Positions 1 to 6,686 of a DNA stretch of 16,807 nt are shown piece after piece (position 1 is the first letter of the stretch; each line of letters starts with the position of its first letter). Both the position numbers and the translations under genes were made by a program. The notes under the pieces are model-generated. The model did no database searches. It saw nothing but the letters and a program-made list of their open reading frames with translations, and was not told the origin of the DNA. The DNA is from JACCTH01 sp035250485. Lineage in GTDB: Bacteria; Actinomycetota; Acidimicrobiia; Spongiisociales; ZC4RG35. The stretch is taken from the NCBI GenBank assembly GCA_035250485.1, contig DATFFB010000165.1, positions 1 to 16,807 on the forward strand, in the 5' to 3' direction.

Positions 1-1
1 C

Positions 2-553
2 AACGCCCCCGACTCAGCCACCGACGCCAAGGACTTCCTCCTGCAGAACATGTACGAGGAGGAATTGGCCGACATTCGTCACACCGATCTGCTGATCCGT
101 TTCGCAGAAGCCTGCGGCACCACCCGGGAGCGGGTCGAAGATCCCCACAACATGAACCCCGTAACCCGCGGCTTGCAGGCGTGGTGCTACGCCACCTCGA
201 TGAGGCGTCACTGGGTTGTGGCCACCGCCGCTCTGATCGTGGGCCTCGAGTCCCAGGTCCCCGACATTTACCGCCGCCAGTACCCACCGTTGCTTGAGAA
301 GTACGGATTTACCGAAGATGAAGCGGAGTTCTTCGAGCTTCACATCTCCTCGGACGAAGTCCACGGCGAGCGCGGCTACCAGATCGTGCTCAACTACGCC
401 GATACCCCCGAGCTACAGGAGGAGTGTCTGGAAGCAGTTCGCGACGCGGCCGACATGCGCTTCTCCTACACGAAGGCGTTGTTCGACTATTACGTCAAAG
501 GCGACATGCCGAGCGTCGAGGAAGAAGACCTCGCCGGCATCGGGTCGGTGTGA
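2..553 (+). CDS. CADD-like heme-oxygenase-like di-metal oxidase (HDO), 5' partial
   Basis: The frame is open to the left edge and the gene is cut there. The first in-window Met (nt 50) lies just before the first metal-ligand helix, so roughly 70-80 N-terminal residues should lie upstream. Counting from that Met, all six ligands typical of heme-oxygenase-like diiron (or Fe/Mn) oxidases are visible: E4 and H11 (E-x6-H), E67 in ESQVPDI, then H98, D102 and H105 (H-x3-D-x2-H). The ESQVP segment resembles the Chlamydia CADD/folate-related family more than TenA or PqqC. Family members activate O2 for N-oxygenation, C-C cleavage or desaturation; CADD makes p-aminobenzoate. This protein has Leu before E67, Phe at 94 and Gln at 77, where I recall CADD having Tyr, Tyr and Lys, so classic CADD chemistry is doubtful. 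It heads an operon of electron-transfer genes, the next starting 51 nt downstream. The fold is well supported; the substrate is unknown. Confidence 0.82.
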   Translation, partial: NAPDSATDAKDFLLQNMYEEELADIRHTDLLIRFAEACGTTRERVEDPHNMNPVTRGLQAWCYATSMRRHWVVATAALIVGLESQVPDIYRRQYPPLLEKYGFTEDEAEFFELHISSDEVHGERGYQIVLNYADTPELQEECLEAVRDAADMRFSYTKALFDYYVKGDMPSVEEEDLAGIGSV

Positions 554-604
554 CGTCGGAGGTCGGGAAAGAAAACCTGGCACTCCGCTGAGGCGGGAGG
601 CGGT

Positions 605-979
605 GTGGCCGATTGGGTGAAGGTGGCGGATCTCAAGGAGCTCCAACGCCGCAAGAAACTTCTGGCCGAGGCCGGCGGAACTGGCATCGCCCTTTTTTTC
701 GACGACGGCTACGTCTACGCCTTGCGTGACATCTGCATCCACAAGCAGAGAAACCTCTCGAAGGGCCTCGTCTTTCAGGGGAAGGTCATTTGCCCCGGCC
801 ATCAATGGGCGTTCGACCTCCCGACCGGTTGGGTGGACGAATGGGCCGAATGTCAGCCCACCTTTCCGGTGAAGGTGGAGGGTGGTGAGGTGTACGTTGA
901 CCCTGAGCCGCGGGTTCGCACCGAGGCCCCGACCCCGGAGGAACGGTGGCCGGTGGGGCGCGGAGCCAAGGTCGAGTGA
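605..979 (+). CDS. Rieske [2Fe-2S] ferredoxin
   Basis: This 124-residue soluble protein has one Rieske domain. The cluster ligands are C44 and H46 (CIH) and C63 and H66 (CPGH), separated by 16 residues. They are followed by the usual hydrophobic core and a terminal EVYVDP strand at about residues 94-99, then a polar, Pro/Glu-rich tail. It lacks the extra disulfide cysteines of cytochrome bc1-type Rieske proteins, so it resembles the low-potential ferredoxins of oxygenase systems or NirD-like proteins. The start is GTG, chosen because GGGAGG (595-600) sits 4 nt upstream and the Rieske fold begins immediately. It lies between the HDO gene and a reductase gene, which suggests it carries single electrons from the reductase to the oxidase. 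That partner assignment is inferred from gene order. Confidence 0.9.
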   Translation: MADWVKVADLKELQRRKKLLAEAGGTGIALFFDDGYVYALRDICIHKQRNLSKGLVFQGKVICPGHQWAFDLPTGWVDEWAECQPTFPVKVEGGEVYVDPEPRVRTEAPTPEERWPVGRGAKVE

Positions 980-994
980 CCGGTTGTGAGTGCT

Positions 995-1002
995 AGGAGG
1001 GG
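995..1002 (+). promoter_or_regulatory. Ribosome binding site of the reductase-Rieske gene
   Basis: AGGAGGGG lies 3 nt before the ATG at 1006 and is the strongest Shine-Dalgarno sequence in the plus-strand operon. It fixes the reductase start and suggests this protein is translated independently of the genes before it. Confidence 0.75.
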
Positions 1003-1005
1003 ACG

Positions 1006-2568
1006 ATGAATAGGTTCGTGTTGATCGGTGCCGGCCAGACGTCCGCTTCGGCTGCCAGAGCTTTACGCCGGGAGGGATTCGACGGCGAAGTCGTGATAGT
1101 TGGCGAGGAGGCTCATCCCCCCTACCAACGCCCACCCCTCTCCAAGGAGTATCTCCAGGGGGCGGCGCCGCTCTCCGATGTTTGGTCGGTCGATCCGGCC
1201 TGGTACGAAGAAAACAAGGTCGAGTTGCGCCTTGGCGTCGAAGCAAAAGAGATCGACCGCGGGTCCCGCGACGTGATCCTGGCGGACGGATCTCGGATCC
1301 AGGGCGATGCGGTCTTGATCGCTACCGGCGGGCGCGCCCGCCGCCTCCCGGACGCAATCGGGGAAAGAATCCTCTACTTGCGTACCTTGGAAGAGTCGGA
1401 TGCGCTCCGCTCATTTCTCGGCAAGGACCGAAGGATCGTCATCGTTGGAGCTGGCTTCATTGGGTCCGAAGTCTCTGCTTCCGCACGGGCTGCGGGGGGT
1501 CAAGTGACCGTCCTCGAGGCACTGGAAGAGCCGATGGAAAGAGTCCTCGGTAAGGAACTCGGCGCGGTAACCGCAGCGGTCCACCGTTACCACGGGGTCG
1601 ACCTTCGTACCGGAACCGGAATGGAGTCCATCGAAGAGACAGGTCAGGGCGTGGTCGTCCGGACCACTACTGGCGAGGCAATCGAGGGAGAAGCCGTGGT
1701 GGTCGGGATCGGCATGCAGCCCAATGTCGAGATCGCGCGGGTGTCGGAAATTACCGTCGGCAACGGCATCAGGGTCGACGAATTCTGCCGGACGTCACTC
1801 GAGGGCGTTTTCGCCGCCGGTGATGTCGCCAATCATTACCACCCGATCTTCGACCGCCGAATGCGAGTCGAGCACTTCGACAACGCCACTCGCCACGGCA
1901 CGGCTGCGGCTCGCAACATGCTCGGAATTCGGACACCGTACGTTGATGCGCATTGGTTCTGGTCGGACCAATACGACCACAGCTACCAGTACGTGGGCCA
2001 CGCCGAAAAATGGGACCAAACTGTTGTCCGGGGGTCAATCGCTGACCGCGACTTCGTCGTCTTCTACATGCTCGACGGTTTGGTGGAGGCTGCCTTCGCC
2101 ATCGACAGAGGCGCAGATGTCCTGGTGGCCAAATCGCTAATCACGGAGCGCCGCAAGATTGCCCCGTCCGTCCTCGCCGATGAGGACCAAGATCTCGGGG
2201 AGCTGTTGGTGCCTCCCGAGCCGGAAGTGGATCCCGTGCCGGTCGGACCCGACGCCCTGGGAACCTTCGTCAGGGCGGCGCGCTCCGGCCAAGTTCCCGA
2301 AGGGATAGTCCGGCGCTTTGAGGTCGATGGTGTGGAATTAGCCATAGCCCGGTACCAGGGCCGGGCGTTTGCACTTCACAACCTTTGCACTCACCTCGCC
2401 TGCCACCTTGCCTCGGGCAAGGTCGACAACGGGGGGTTGATCTGCCTGTGTCACGGCTCGGTCTTCGACCTTGCTACCGGTGAGCCCACGAATCCGCCTG
2501 CTACCAGGCCTGTTCGCACCTACCCCGTGAAAGAGGAAAACGGGCAGGTCTACGTGTCCCTCCGCTAG
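1006..2568 (+). CDS. FAD-dependent ferredoxin reductase fused to a C-terminal Rieske domain
   Basis: This 520-residue protein has two parts. Residues 1 to about 400 form a ferredoxin/rubredoxin-type NAD(P)H reductase. It has the FAD motif GAG at 8-10 (third Gly replaced by Ser13), PPYQRPPLSKEYL at 38-50, the NAD(P)-binding GAGFIG at 148-153, the second FAD motif VFAAGD at 268-273, and a reductase C-terminal domain containing HWFWSDQYD (316-324). Residues from about 415 form a Rieske domain with ligands C461, H463, C480 and H483. C466 and C482 occupy the positions of the disulfide pair in high-potential bc1/b6f Rieske proteins (CTHLAC and CLCHGS). AIF-like and oxygenase reductases with an N-terminal Rieske domain are familiar; here it is C-terminal. 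The likely job is to move electrons from NAD(P)H through FAD and the fused cluster to the small Rieske ferredoxin or directly to the HDO. The SDR gene follows after 3 nt. Confidence 0.92.
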   Translation: MNRFVLIGAGQTSASAARALRREGFDGEVVIVGEEAHPPYQRPPLSKEYLQGAAPLSDVWSVDPAWYEENKVELRLGVEAKEIDRGSRDVILADGSRIQGDAVLIATGGRARRLPDAIGERILYLRTLEESDALRSFLGKDRRIVIVGAGFIGSEVSASARAAGGQVTVLEALEEPMERVLGKELGAVTAAVHRYHGVDLRTGTGMESIEETGQGVVVRTTTGEAIEGEAVVVGIGMQPNVEIARVSEITVGNGIRVDEFCRTSLEGVFAAGDVANHYHPIFDRRMRVEHFDNATRHGTAAARNMLGIRTPYVDAHWFWSDQYDHSYQYVGHAEKWDQTVVRGSIADRDFVVFYMLDGLVEAAFAIDRGADVLVAKSLITERRKIAPSVLADEDQDLGELLVPPEPEVDPVPVGPDALGTFVRAARSGQVPEGIVRRFEVDGVELAIARYQGRAFALHNLCTHLACHLASGKVDNGGLICLCHGSVFDLATGEPTNPPATRPVRTYPVKEENGQVYVSLR

Positions 2569-2571
2569 GAC

Positions 2572-3333
2572 GTGGATCTCGGTCTAGGTGGAAAGCGAGC
2601 CCTGGTGCTGGGCTCGTCCTCGGGATTCGGAAAGGCCATCGCCGCCGGCCTCCGCCACGAAGGGGCCACGGTGGCGATCAACGGCCGCGATCAAGGCCGG
2701 CTGCAGGCAACGGCGGACGACATCGACGTCATCCCCATTCCCGGCGATGTGTCTCTCGAGGTGGAGCGGGTCGTTTCGCAGGCGACCGCCGCAATGGGCG
2801 GACTTGACATCCTGATCGTCAACACTGGCGGGGGCCAGCCCGGGGGCATCATCGATCAGACCGATGCGGCCGATGAGGCGGCCTTCGCCTCGATGCTGCG
2901 ACCGGCTTTGCGTGCGGCGCGGGCGGGCACTCCTCCGCTGCGAGCAAGCGGCGAGGGCCGGCTGATCTTTCTCACCGCCCGATCGGTCCTGGAGGCGACT
3001 CCTGAGCTGGCTCTTTCGTCGGTATTTCGAAGCGGCGTGGCGGCCATGGCTCGTTCCCTCGCCATCGAGCTCGCACCTGACGTCCTCGTCAATGTCGTCG
3101 TCCCCGGTCAGTTTGACACCAACGCGTATACCCGCTTCGAATCCTGGCGGGCGACCCATGAATCGTCGACGAAGGAAAAGGTTCGGGCCGATCACCTCAG
3201 AGCCATCCCCCTCGGCCGCCTCGGTGTAGCTCAGGAACTGGCCGACGTGGTGGTGTTCCTCGCTTCGGCCCGGTCGTCTTATGTCACCGGCTCGGTAGTC
3301 CGGGTCGACGGCGGGGCGGTGCGTGGCTTCTAG
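2572..3333 (+). CDS. Atypical short-chain dehydrogenase/reductase (SDR) without YxxxK
   Basis: This 253-residue protein has an SDR Rossmann fold. The nucleotide-binding loop is GSSSGFG at 14-20, the NNAG-type element is NTGGG at 84-88, S138 fits the catalytic Ser position, VPGQFDT (177-183) follows the PG motif, and the family's C-terminal YVTGSVVRVDGG (237-248) is intact. At the positions where Tyr and Lys normally occur, 13 and 17 residues after S138, there are V151 and G155, so classical hydride-transfer catalysis is questionable. I recall a subgroup of SDRs with an LSxxxRxG version of this helix, so this looks like a conserved variant and not decay. The start is GTG, 3 nt after the reductase stop, which implies translational coupling. 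It could act on the product of the HDO or be a nucleotide-binding partner. The SDR fold is certain; the reaction is unknown. Confidence 0.88.
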   Translation: MDLGLGGKRALVLGSSSGFGKAIAAGLRHEGATVAINGRDQGRLQATADDIDVIPIPGDVSLEVERVVSQATAAMGGLDILIVNTGGGQPGGIIDQTDAADEAAFASMLRPALRAARAGTPPLRASGEGRLIFLTARSVLEATPELALSSVFRSGVAAMARSLAIELAPDVLVNVVVPGQFDTNAYTRFESWRATHESSTKEKVRADHLRAIPLGRLGVAQELADVVVFLASARSSYVTGSVVRVDGGAVRGF

Positions 3334-3337
3334 ACGA

Positions 3338-3616
3338 TCAGGTCGTGTGGTATGCGTATGGGTCGAGAACCGAGACTTCGGTGATCCGGTCGACAGGGAG
3401 ACCGTTGGCTCGAGCAGTGAGGCGTATCGCCTCCGGACTGGAGGCGTCGTAGACGCAATAGGTCTTGCCCTTTTCGATCGATACGTAGGAATGAACCCAG
3501 GTGACGTTCCGATCGGAGTTACAGGCGATGATCGAGGCCAGCGCCCTCCGTCCCTTGGGGCCCGGGGGGACCTCGAGGCCGTCGGGAAACGATCGTTCAA
3601 CCAAATAACGAGGCAA
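3338..3616 (-). CDS. DUF4242 family protein (SCO4226-like)
   Basis: This 92-residue protein matches the DUF4242 pattern: MPRYLVER at the N-terminus, VTWVHSYVS at 38-46, KTYCVYDA at 51-58, SPEAI at 60-64 and GLPVDRITEV at 71-80. The best-known member, Streptomyces SCO4226, is described as a small nickel-binding ferredoxin-like-fold protein; most members have no proven role. The start is TTG. An AAGGAG on the minus strand (3624-3629) lies 7 nt upstream, and the nearby ATG is out of frame, so TTG is the likely start. It is the last gene of the minus-strand block, 81 nt after the LuxR-type regulator, and its stop lies 4 nt from the stop of the convergent SDR gene. It could be an independent stress or metal-handling gene. 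Function is not shown by sequence. Confidence 0.85.
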   Translation of the reverse strand: MPRYLVERSFPDGLEVPPGPKGRRALASIIACNSDRNVTWVHSYVSIEKGKTYCVYDASSPEAIRLTARANGLPVDRITEVSVLDPYAYHTT

Positions 3617-3623
3617 TCCAAGA

Positions 3624-3629
3624 CTCCTT
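3624..3629 (-). promoter_or_regulatory. Ribosome binding site deciding the TTG start of the DUF4242 gene
   Basis: AAGGAG reads on the minus strand 7 nt before the TTG codon at 3616. The spacing is ideal, and no ATG or GTG in the correct frame offers a better start. Confidence 0.7.
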
Positions 3630-3686
3630 GTCAGTCATGGCAAACCTACGAATCCGCCGCCAATCCCACATCGGGGGGACTGCCTA

Positions 3687-3712
3687 GATTTGGGGACTCA
3701 GGCTCCCAAATC
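3687..3712 (-). repeat. Inverted repeat around the stop codon of the LuxR-type gene
   Basis: GATTTGGG (3687-3694) and CCCAAATC (3705-3712) form a perfect 8-bp inverted repeat with a 10-nt loop. On the minus-strand RNA an inner GGGA/TCCC pairing with one bulged C is also possible. The stop codon of the regulator gene lies inside the loop. No U-run follows on either strand, so it is not a standard intrinsic terminator. It could be a weak attenuator or an mRNA 3'-end stabiliser, or chance. Confidence 0.35.
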
Positions 3713-6286
3713 GGACCAACCCGACGCCGCCGCGACAGCCACCGCCTGTGATCGACTGGAAGCACCGAGTTTGGAAAGGATCGCGGACACATGGTGGCCC
3801 GCGGTCTTCTCGGAGATGTAAAGCTCCTGGGCAATAGCCGCGTTGGACATCCCGGTGGTCATCAGGTTCAAGACCTCGGCCTGACGGGAGGTCAGACCTG
3901 CCGGGTGTCGCTTGGTTGCCGCCCGCTCTCCGCGCGGGACCCCCTTCACCCCCCTCCGGGCCAATTCCTTCCGAAGTCCCTGGGCCACCCCTTCGGCGCC
4001 GAGCCGACCTAAGGCCGCGAAGGCCGCCTCGAGATCTGCGCCCGGAACCATCGCTCGTGTAATCGCTGCCTCAACCGGGAAGCCTCGCTCTTCCCAAGCC
4101 TCGGATGCCTCGGCGATCTGTCCACCCAGTTCGAGGCGAATCGGTCTAAAGAGGTGCCCGGGAGGGGAATCGAGGTCCAGCCTTCGGGCCCAGAAGGCGA
4201 ACCGACCCCGCTCGAAAGCTTCAGTCTCAAACGCCCCCGCAGCGAGAAGGTCCTCGTAGTAGGCCCGTGCGATCGACTCGTGGAGAAGGCCCATCCAGGC
4301 AGCCTCCATGGCGAGAGCGCCTACCTGGAAGCGCTCGCTCAGGCCGCTGTCCGCATCGATTCGAGCGAGGACGCCTTGGACCATCGCGGCCGCCCCGGGG
4401 TCTCCGCGACGTGCCCGGAGAGTGGCGGCCGTCGAGAGCGCCTCGACCTCGGTGGAGATGCAAGTCCGCTGGCCCAGCACCTTCTCCAGATTCTGGTCTG
4501 CCTCGCTCCAGCGCCCGGTCGCCACCTCGATAGCGGCAATCGTGGTCAGGACGGCGATGTACCACATGTCGATTTCACCGGCGCTGGTGTAGTCGAGGGC
4601 ACGATTGAACCAGCTGAGCGATTCCTCCATTCGAAAACTGAAATAGTGGGCGACCGCGATGCAATACATGGCTCGGGCGACGGCATCAGGCACGCCGGCG
4701 TCAATACCTAGCTCAACCGCCGCTTCAAGTTGTTCGAGTCCCGCGGGATCACCCATTTGCAGGCGGGTGGCGCCCGCCGAAGTGGCTGATTGGACCTGGA
4801 TCCACACCGAACCCTTGGCCCTTGCAATTGATACCGCTCGATCGGCGTGGATAATCGTGTCCTGGTCGAAGGTCAGCATCCGATCCACCATTGCGAGCAC
4901 CGAATAAGCCAGGGCCAGCTCTTCGGTGTCGGATTGAGACTCCAAGACTGCGATCGCCGCCGTGGCCTCTTTCCGGGCACGAGAAATGTTGTTCTTGCGT
5001 CCTTCAAAAAAGGAGACCCAAGCTCGAGCTTGTGCCTCCTCGATGGGATCCGAGGCAAGATCCATCCGCTGCCGGGAGTATGCGATCGCAACGTCGAAGG
5101 AGTTGATCAAGTAGTGCTCGAAAGCGGCCGCCAGAAGCGTGCTTTGCAGTACGTCGCGATCCATACCTGCCCGAAAATCGAGGGCGTTGGTGTAGTGGAG
5201 CGCGGCGTGGCGGTGGGCACTTGCAGTAACCGCATCTCGGGCCGCTTGCAACGAGTACCGAAGAGCCTCATCAACCAACCCGGCCCCAATGCTGTGATAG
5301 GCGAGACGAGCGCTGCTACCTCCCTCGTCGACGCGGCTCTCTAGGAACGTCAGGAGCTGACGGTGGAGTCTGGCCTTCAGCGCCGGAGGTACCGATTGGG
5401 CGAGGCATTCTCGTATCAGGTCGTGCCGGCATGTCACCTGGCCCCGGTCGGAAGAAAGCAATCGTCGTTGGATGGCCACGTCGAGGTGAGTTCCCGCTTC
5501 TGGGTCCAGACTCCTGAGAAGATCGAGCTCGACGCCATCGGGACTCAACGCCACCAGATAAAGCAGCTGACGAGCGGCCTCCGGAAGACGGCCGGCGCTG
5601 GCGAGGATGGCGTTGCCGATGGTTGGCGGCAGCTTCTCACCGGGATGTCTCAACACCTCTTCGACAAAGAAGGGATTTCCCAGCGTGGCCGCATGCACTT
5701 TGACCGGATCGACGGCAAGACCCTGAGCCAATTGCTTTACTCCCGCGATCGTCAGGGCTGGAAGCTCGATCCGGGTCGCCTCGGCTCCGAGGTCGGCAAT
5801 CACCAGACGAAGGGGATGGGTCAGGTCGATCTCCTCCAAGCGGAAGGTGACGATGATGCAACTGCCGGTCGCCTCGATTCTCCGCCCCAAGTAGCGGACC
5901 AAACCGAGGGTGGACTCATCGGACCAGTGCAAGTCCTCGATGATCAAGACGATCCGATCGTTCTTGAGGAGATCGAGCATTCCCGCCAGGACGGCCTGAC
6001 GATTTGATCCAGTCACGACGTCGTCGCGCAGCTCAGCTGGCAAGTTATCGAGGAGGTCGAATAGAGGCGCGAACGGGGCCGGGATCCCCACCGGCTCGCA
6101 GGCCGCGGTCAGAACTCGATAGCGATGATCAAGACCATCAACGAACTGCCGCAGGACAGCGGTCTTTCCGAATCCCGCTTCACCGGAGAGAAGGACAACC
6201 CCACCGGCTTGGGCAGAGGCGGTTGCAACCTCGTTGAGAACTCGCAGTTGGTCGTCTCTCTCGACGAGGCGCCTGCTCTTGGTCAC
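3698..6286 (-). CDS. LuxR-family ATP-binding transcriptional regulator (LAL/MalT-like)
   Basis: This 862-residue protein has an N-terminal STAND/AAA-type ATPase region with Walker A GEAGFGKT at 35-42 and Walker B IIEDLHWSD at 115-123. A long helical middle region (about 270-770) with TPR-like Ala/Leu-rich repeats follows. A C-terminal LuxR/GerE helix-turn-helix begins near residue 797 with GLTSRQAEVL and contains SNAAIAQELYISEKTAGHHV (818-837). This is the architecture of large ATP-binding LuxR regulators such as MalT, which sense a ligand through the middle region and activate transcription by sigma-70 RNA polymerase. The start is GTG, 9 nt after the preceding small membrane gene; no good Shine-Dalgarno is visible, so translation may depend on the upstream gene. 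Its position after the heme operon suggests co-transcription. Whether it controls heme genes, the convergent oxidoreductase operon or something elsewhere cannot be told. Confidence 0.92.
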   Translation of the reverse strand: MTKSRRLVERDDQLRVLNEVATASAQAGGVVLLSGEAGFGKTAVLRQFVDGLDHRYRVLTAACEPVGIPAPFAPLFDLLDNLPAELRDDVVTGSNRQAVLAGMLDLLKNDRIVLIIEDLHWSDESTLGLVRYLGRRIEATGSCIIVTFRLEEIDLTHPLRLVIADLGAEATRIELPALTIAGVKQLAQGLAVDPVKVHAATLGNPFFVEEVLRHPGEKLPPTIGNAILASAGRLPEAARQLLYLVALSPDGVELDLLRSLDPEAGTHLDVAIQRRLLSSDRGQVTCRHDLIRECLAQSVPPALKARLHRQLLTFLESRVDEGGSSARLAYHSIGAGLVDEALRYSLQAARDAVTASAHRHAALHYTNALDFRAGMDRDVLQSTLLAAAFEHYLINSFDVAIAYSRQRMDLASDPIEEAQARAWVSFFEGRKNNISRARKEATAAIAVLESQSDTEELALAYSVLAMVDRMLTFDQDTIIHADRAVSIARAKGSVWIQVQSATSAGATRLQMGDPAGLEQLEAAVELGIDAGVPDAVARAMYCIAVAHYFSFRMEESLSWFNRALDYTSAGEIDMWYIAVLTTIAAIEVATGRWSEADQNLEKVLGQRTCISTEVEALSTAATLRARRGDPGAAAMVQGVLARIDADSGLSERFQVGALAMEAAWMGLLHESIARAYYEDLLAAGAFETEAFERGRFAFWARRLDLDSPPGHLFRPIRLELGGQIAEASEAWEERGFPVEAAITRAMVPGADLEAAFAALGRLGAEGVAQGLRKELARRGVKGVPRGERAATKRHPAGLTSRQAEVLNLMTTGMSNAAIAQELYISEKTAGHHVSAILSKLGASSRSQAVAVAAASGWSDLGA

Positions 6287-6295
6287 CTCGGAAGG

Positions 6296-6637
6296 CTACA
6301 CAGAAGGGTGGCGAGAAATACTGGCGATGTCGAAGCCGATCGCCACCAGGAGCAACACCACCACGATCCCGATGAACGCGGTGTACCCCCAGCGCGAAGG
6401 ATGATCGGCCAGCCAGAAGCGACGGACGCCAGAGATGCCCATCCCGATGGCGATCAGACACAAGGCAATGCTGATCGTAGGGCCGAAAGTGTCGAGAAAG
6501 CCCGCGAACGGTGCCAGGAGCGGGATCAACAAATAGGTGATCGTGCAACGAATGCCGGAAACGACGATCGCCCTGGTGGTCGCCCGTCGGGCGCCAAGAA
6601 AGGCGTTCTTGTCGACCGCGTCTCCGATTCGCAGCAA
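6296..6637 (-). CDS. Small membrane protein with three predicted helices, unknown function
   Basis: I do not recognise the family. From the TTG at 6637 the product is 113 residues with three hydrophobic segments at about 24-48, 52-73 and 85-107, separated by short charged turns (RRFWLADHPSR between helices 2 and 3), and a short polar C-terminus. No catalytic motif is visible. The frame stays open upstream of the TTG to 6691, and that extra stretch (SDTTRLYRSSADRFVRN) looks like plausible coding sequence. It contains no ATG, GTG, TTG or CTG. A GGTGAT sequence stands 5 nt before a GTT codon at 6691, right at the end of the hemY gene, where a GTG start would be expected. The true N-terminus is therefore uncertain. 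The gene lies between hemY and the LuxR-type regulator with almost no spacing, so it is probably the tenth gene of the heme transcript. Confidence 0.7.
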   Translation of the reverse strand: MLRIGDAVDKNAFLGARRATTRAIVVSGIRCTITYLLIPLLAPFAGFLDTFGPTISIALCLIAIGMGISGVRRFWLADHPSRWGYTAFIGIVVVLLLVAIGFDIASISRHPSV

Positions 6638-6686
6638 ATTGCGGACGAACCGATCTGCCGAAGAACGATAGAGGCGAGTGGTGTCG

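Noticed and set aside
2..553. The first gene as PqqC or TenA
   Set aside because: The complete E-x6-H, E and H-x3-D-x2-H metal-ligand set fits HDO proteins; PqqC and TenA do not carry it, and no PQQ or thiamine genes are adjacent.
413..1246. A 277-codon minus-strand open frame opposite the HDO and Rieske ferredoxin genes
   Set aside because: The opposite strand encodes complete metal- and cluster-binding motifs, and the antisense product has no recognisable features.
2584..3621. A 345-codon minus-strand open frame antisense to the SDR gene and overlapping the DUF4242 gene
   Set aside because: It conflicts with two genes that have clear family signatures, and its composition is shadow-like.
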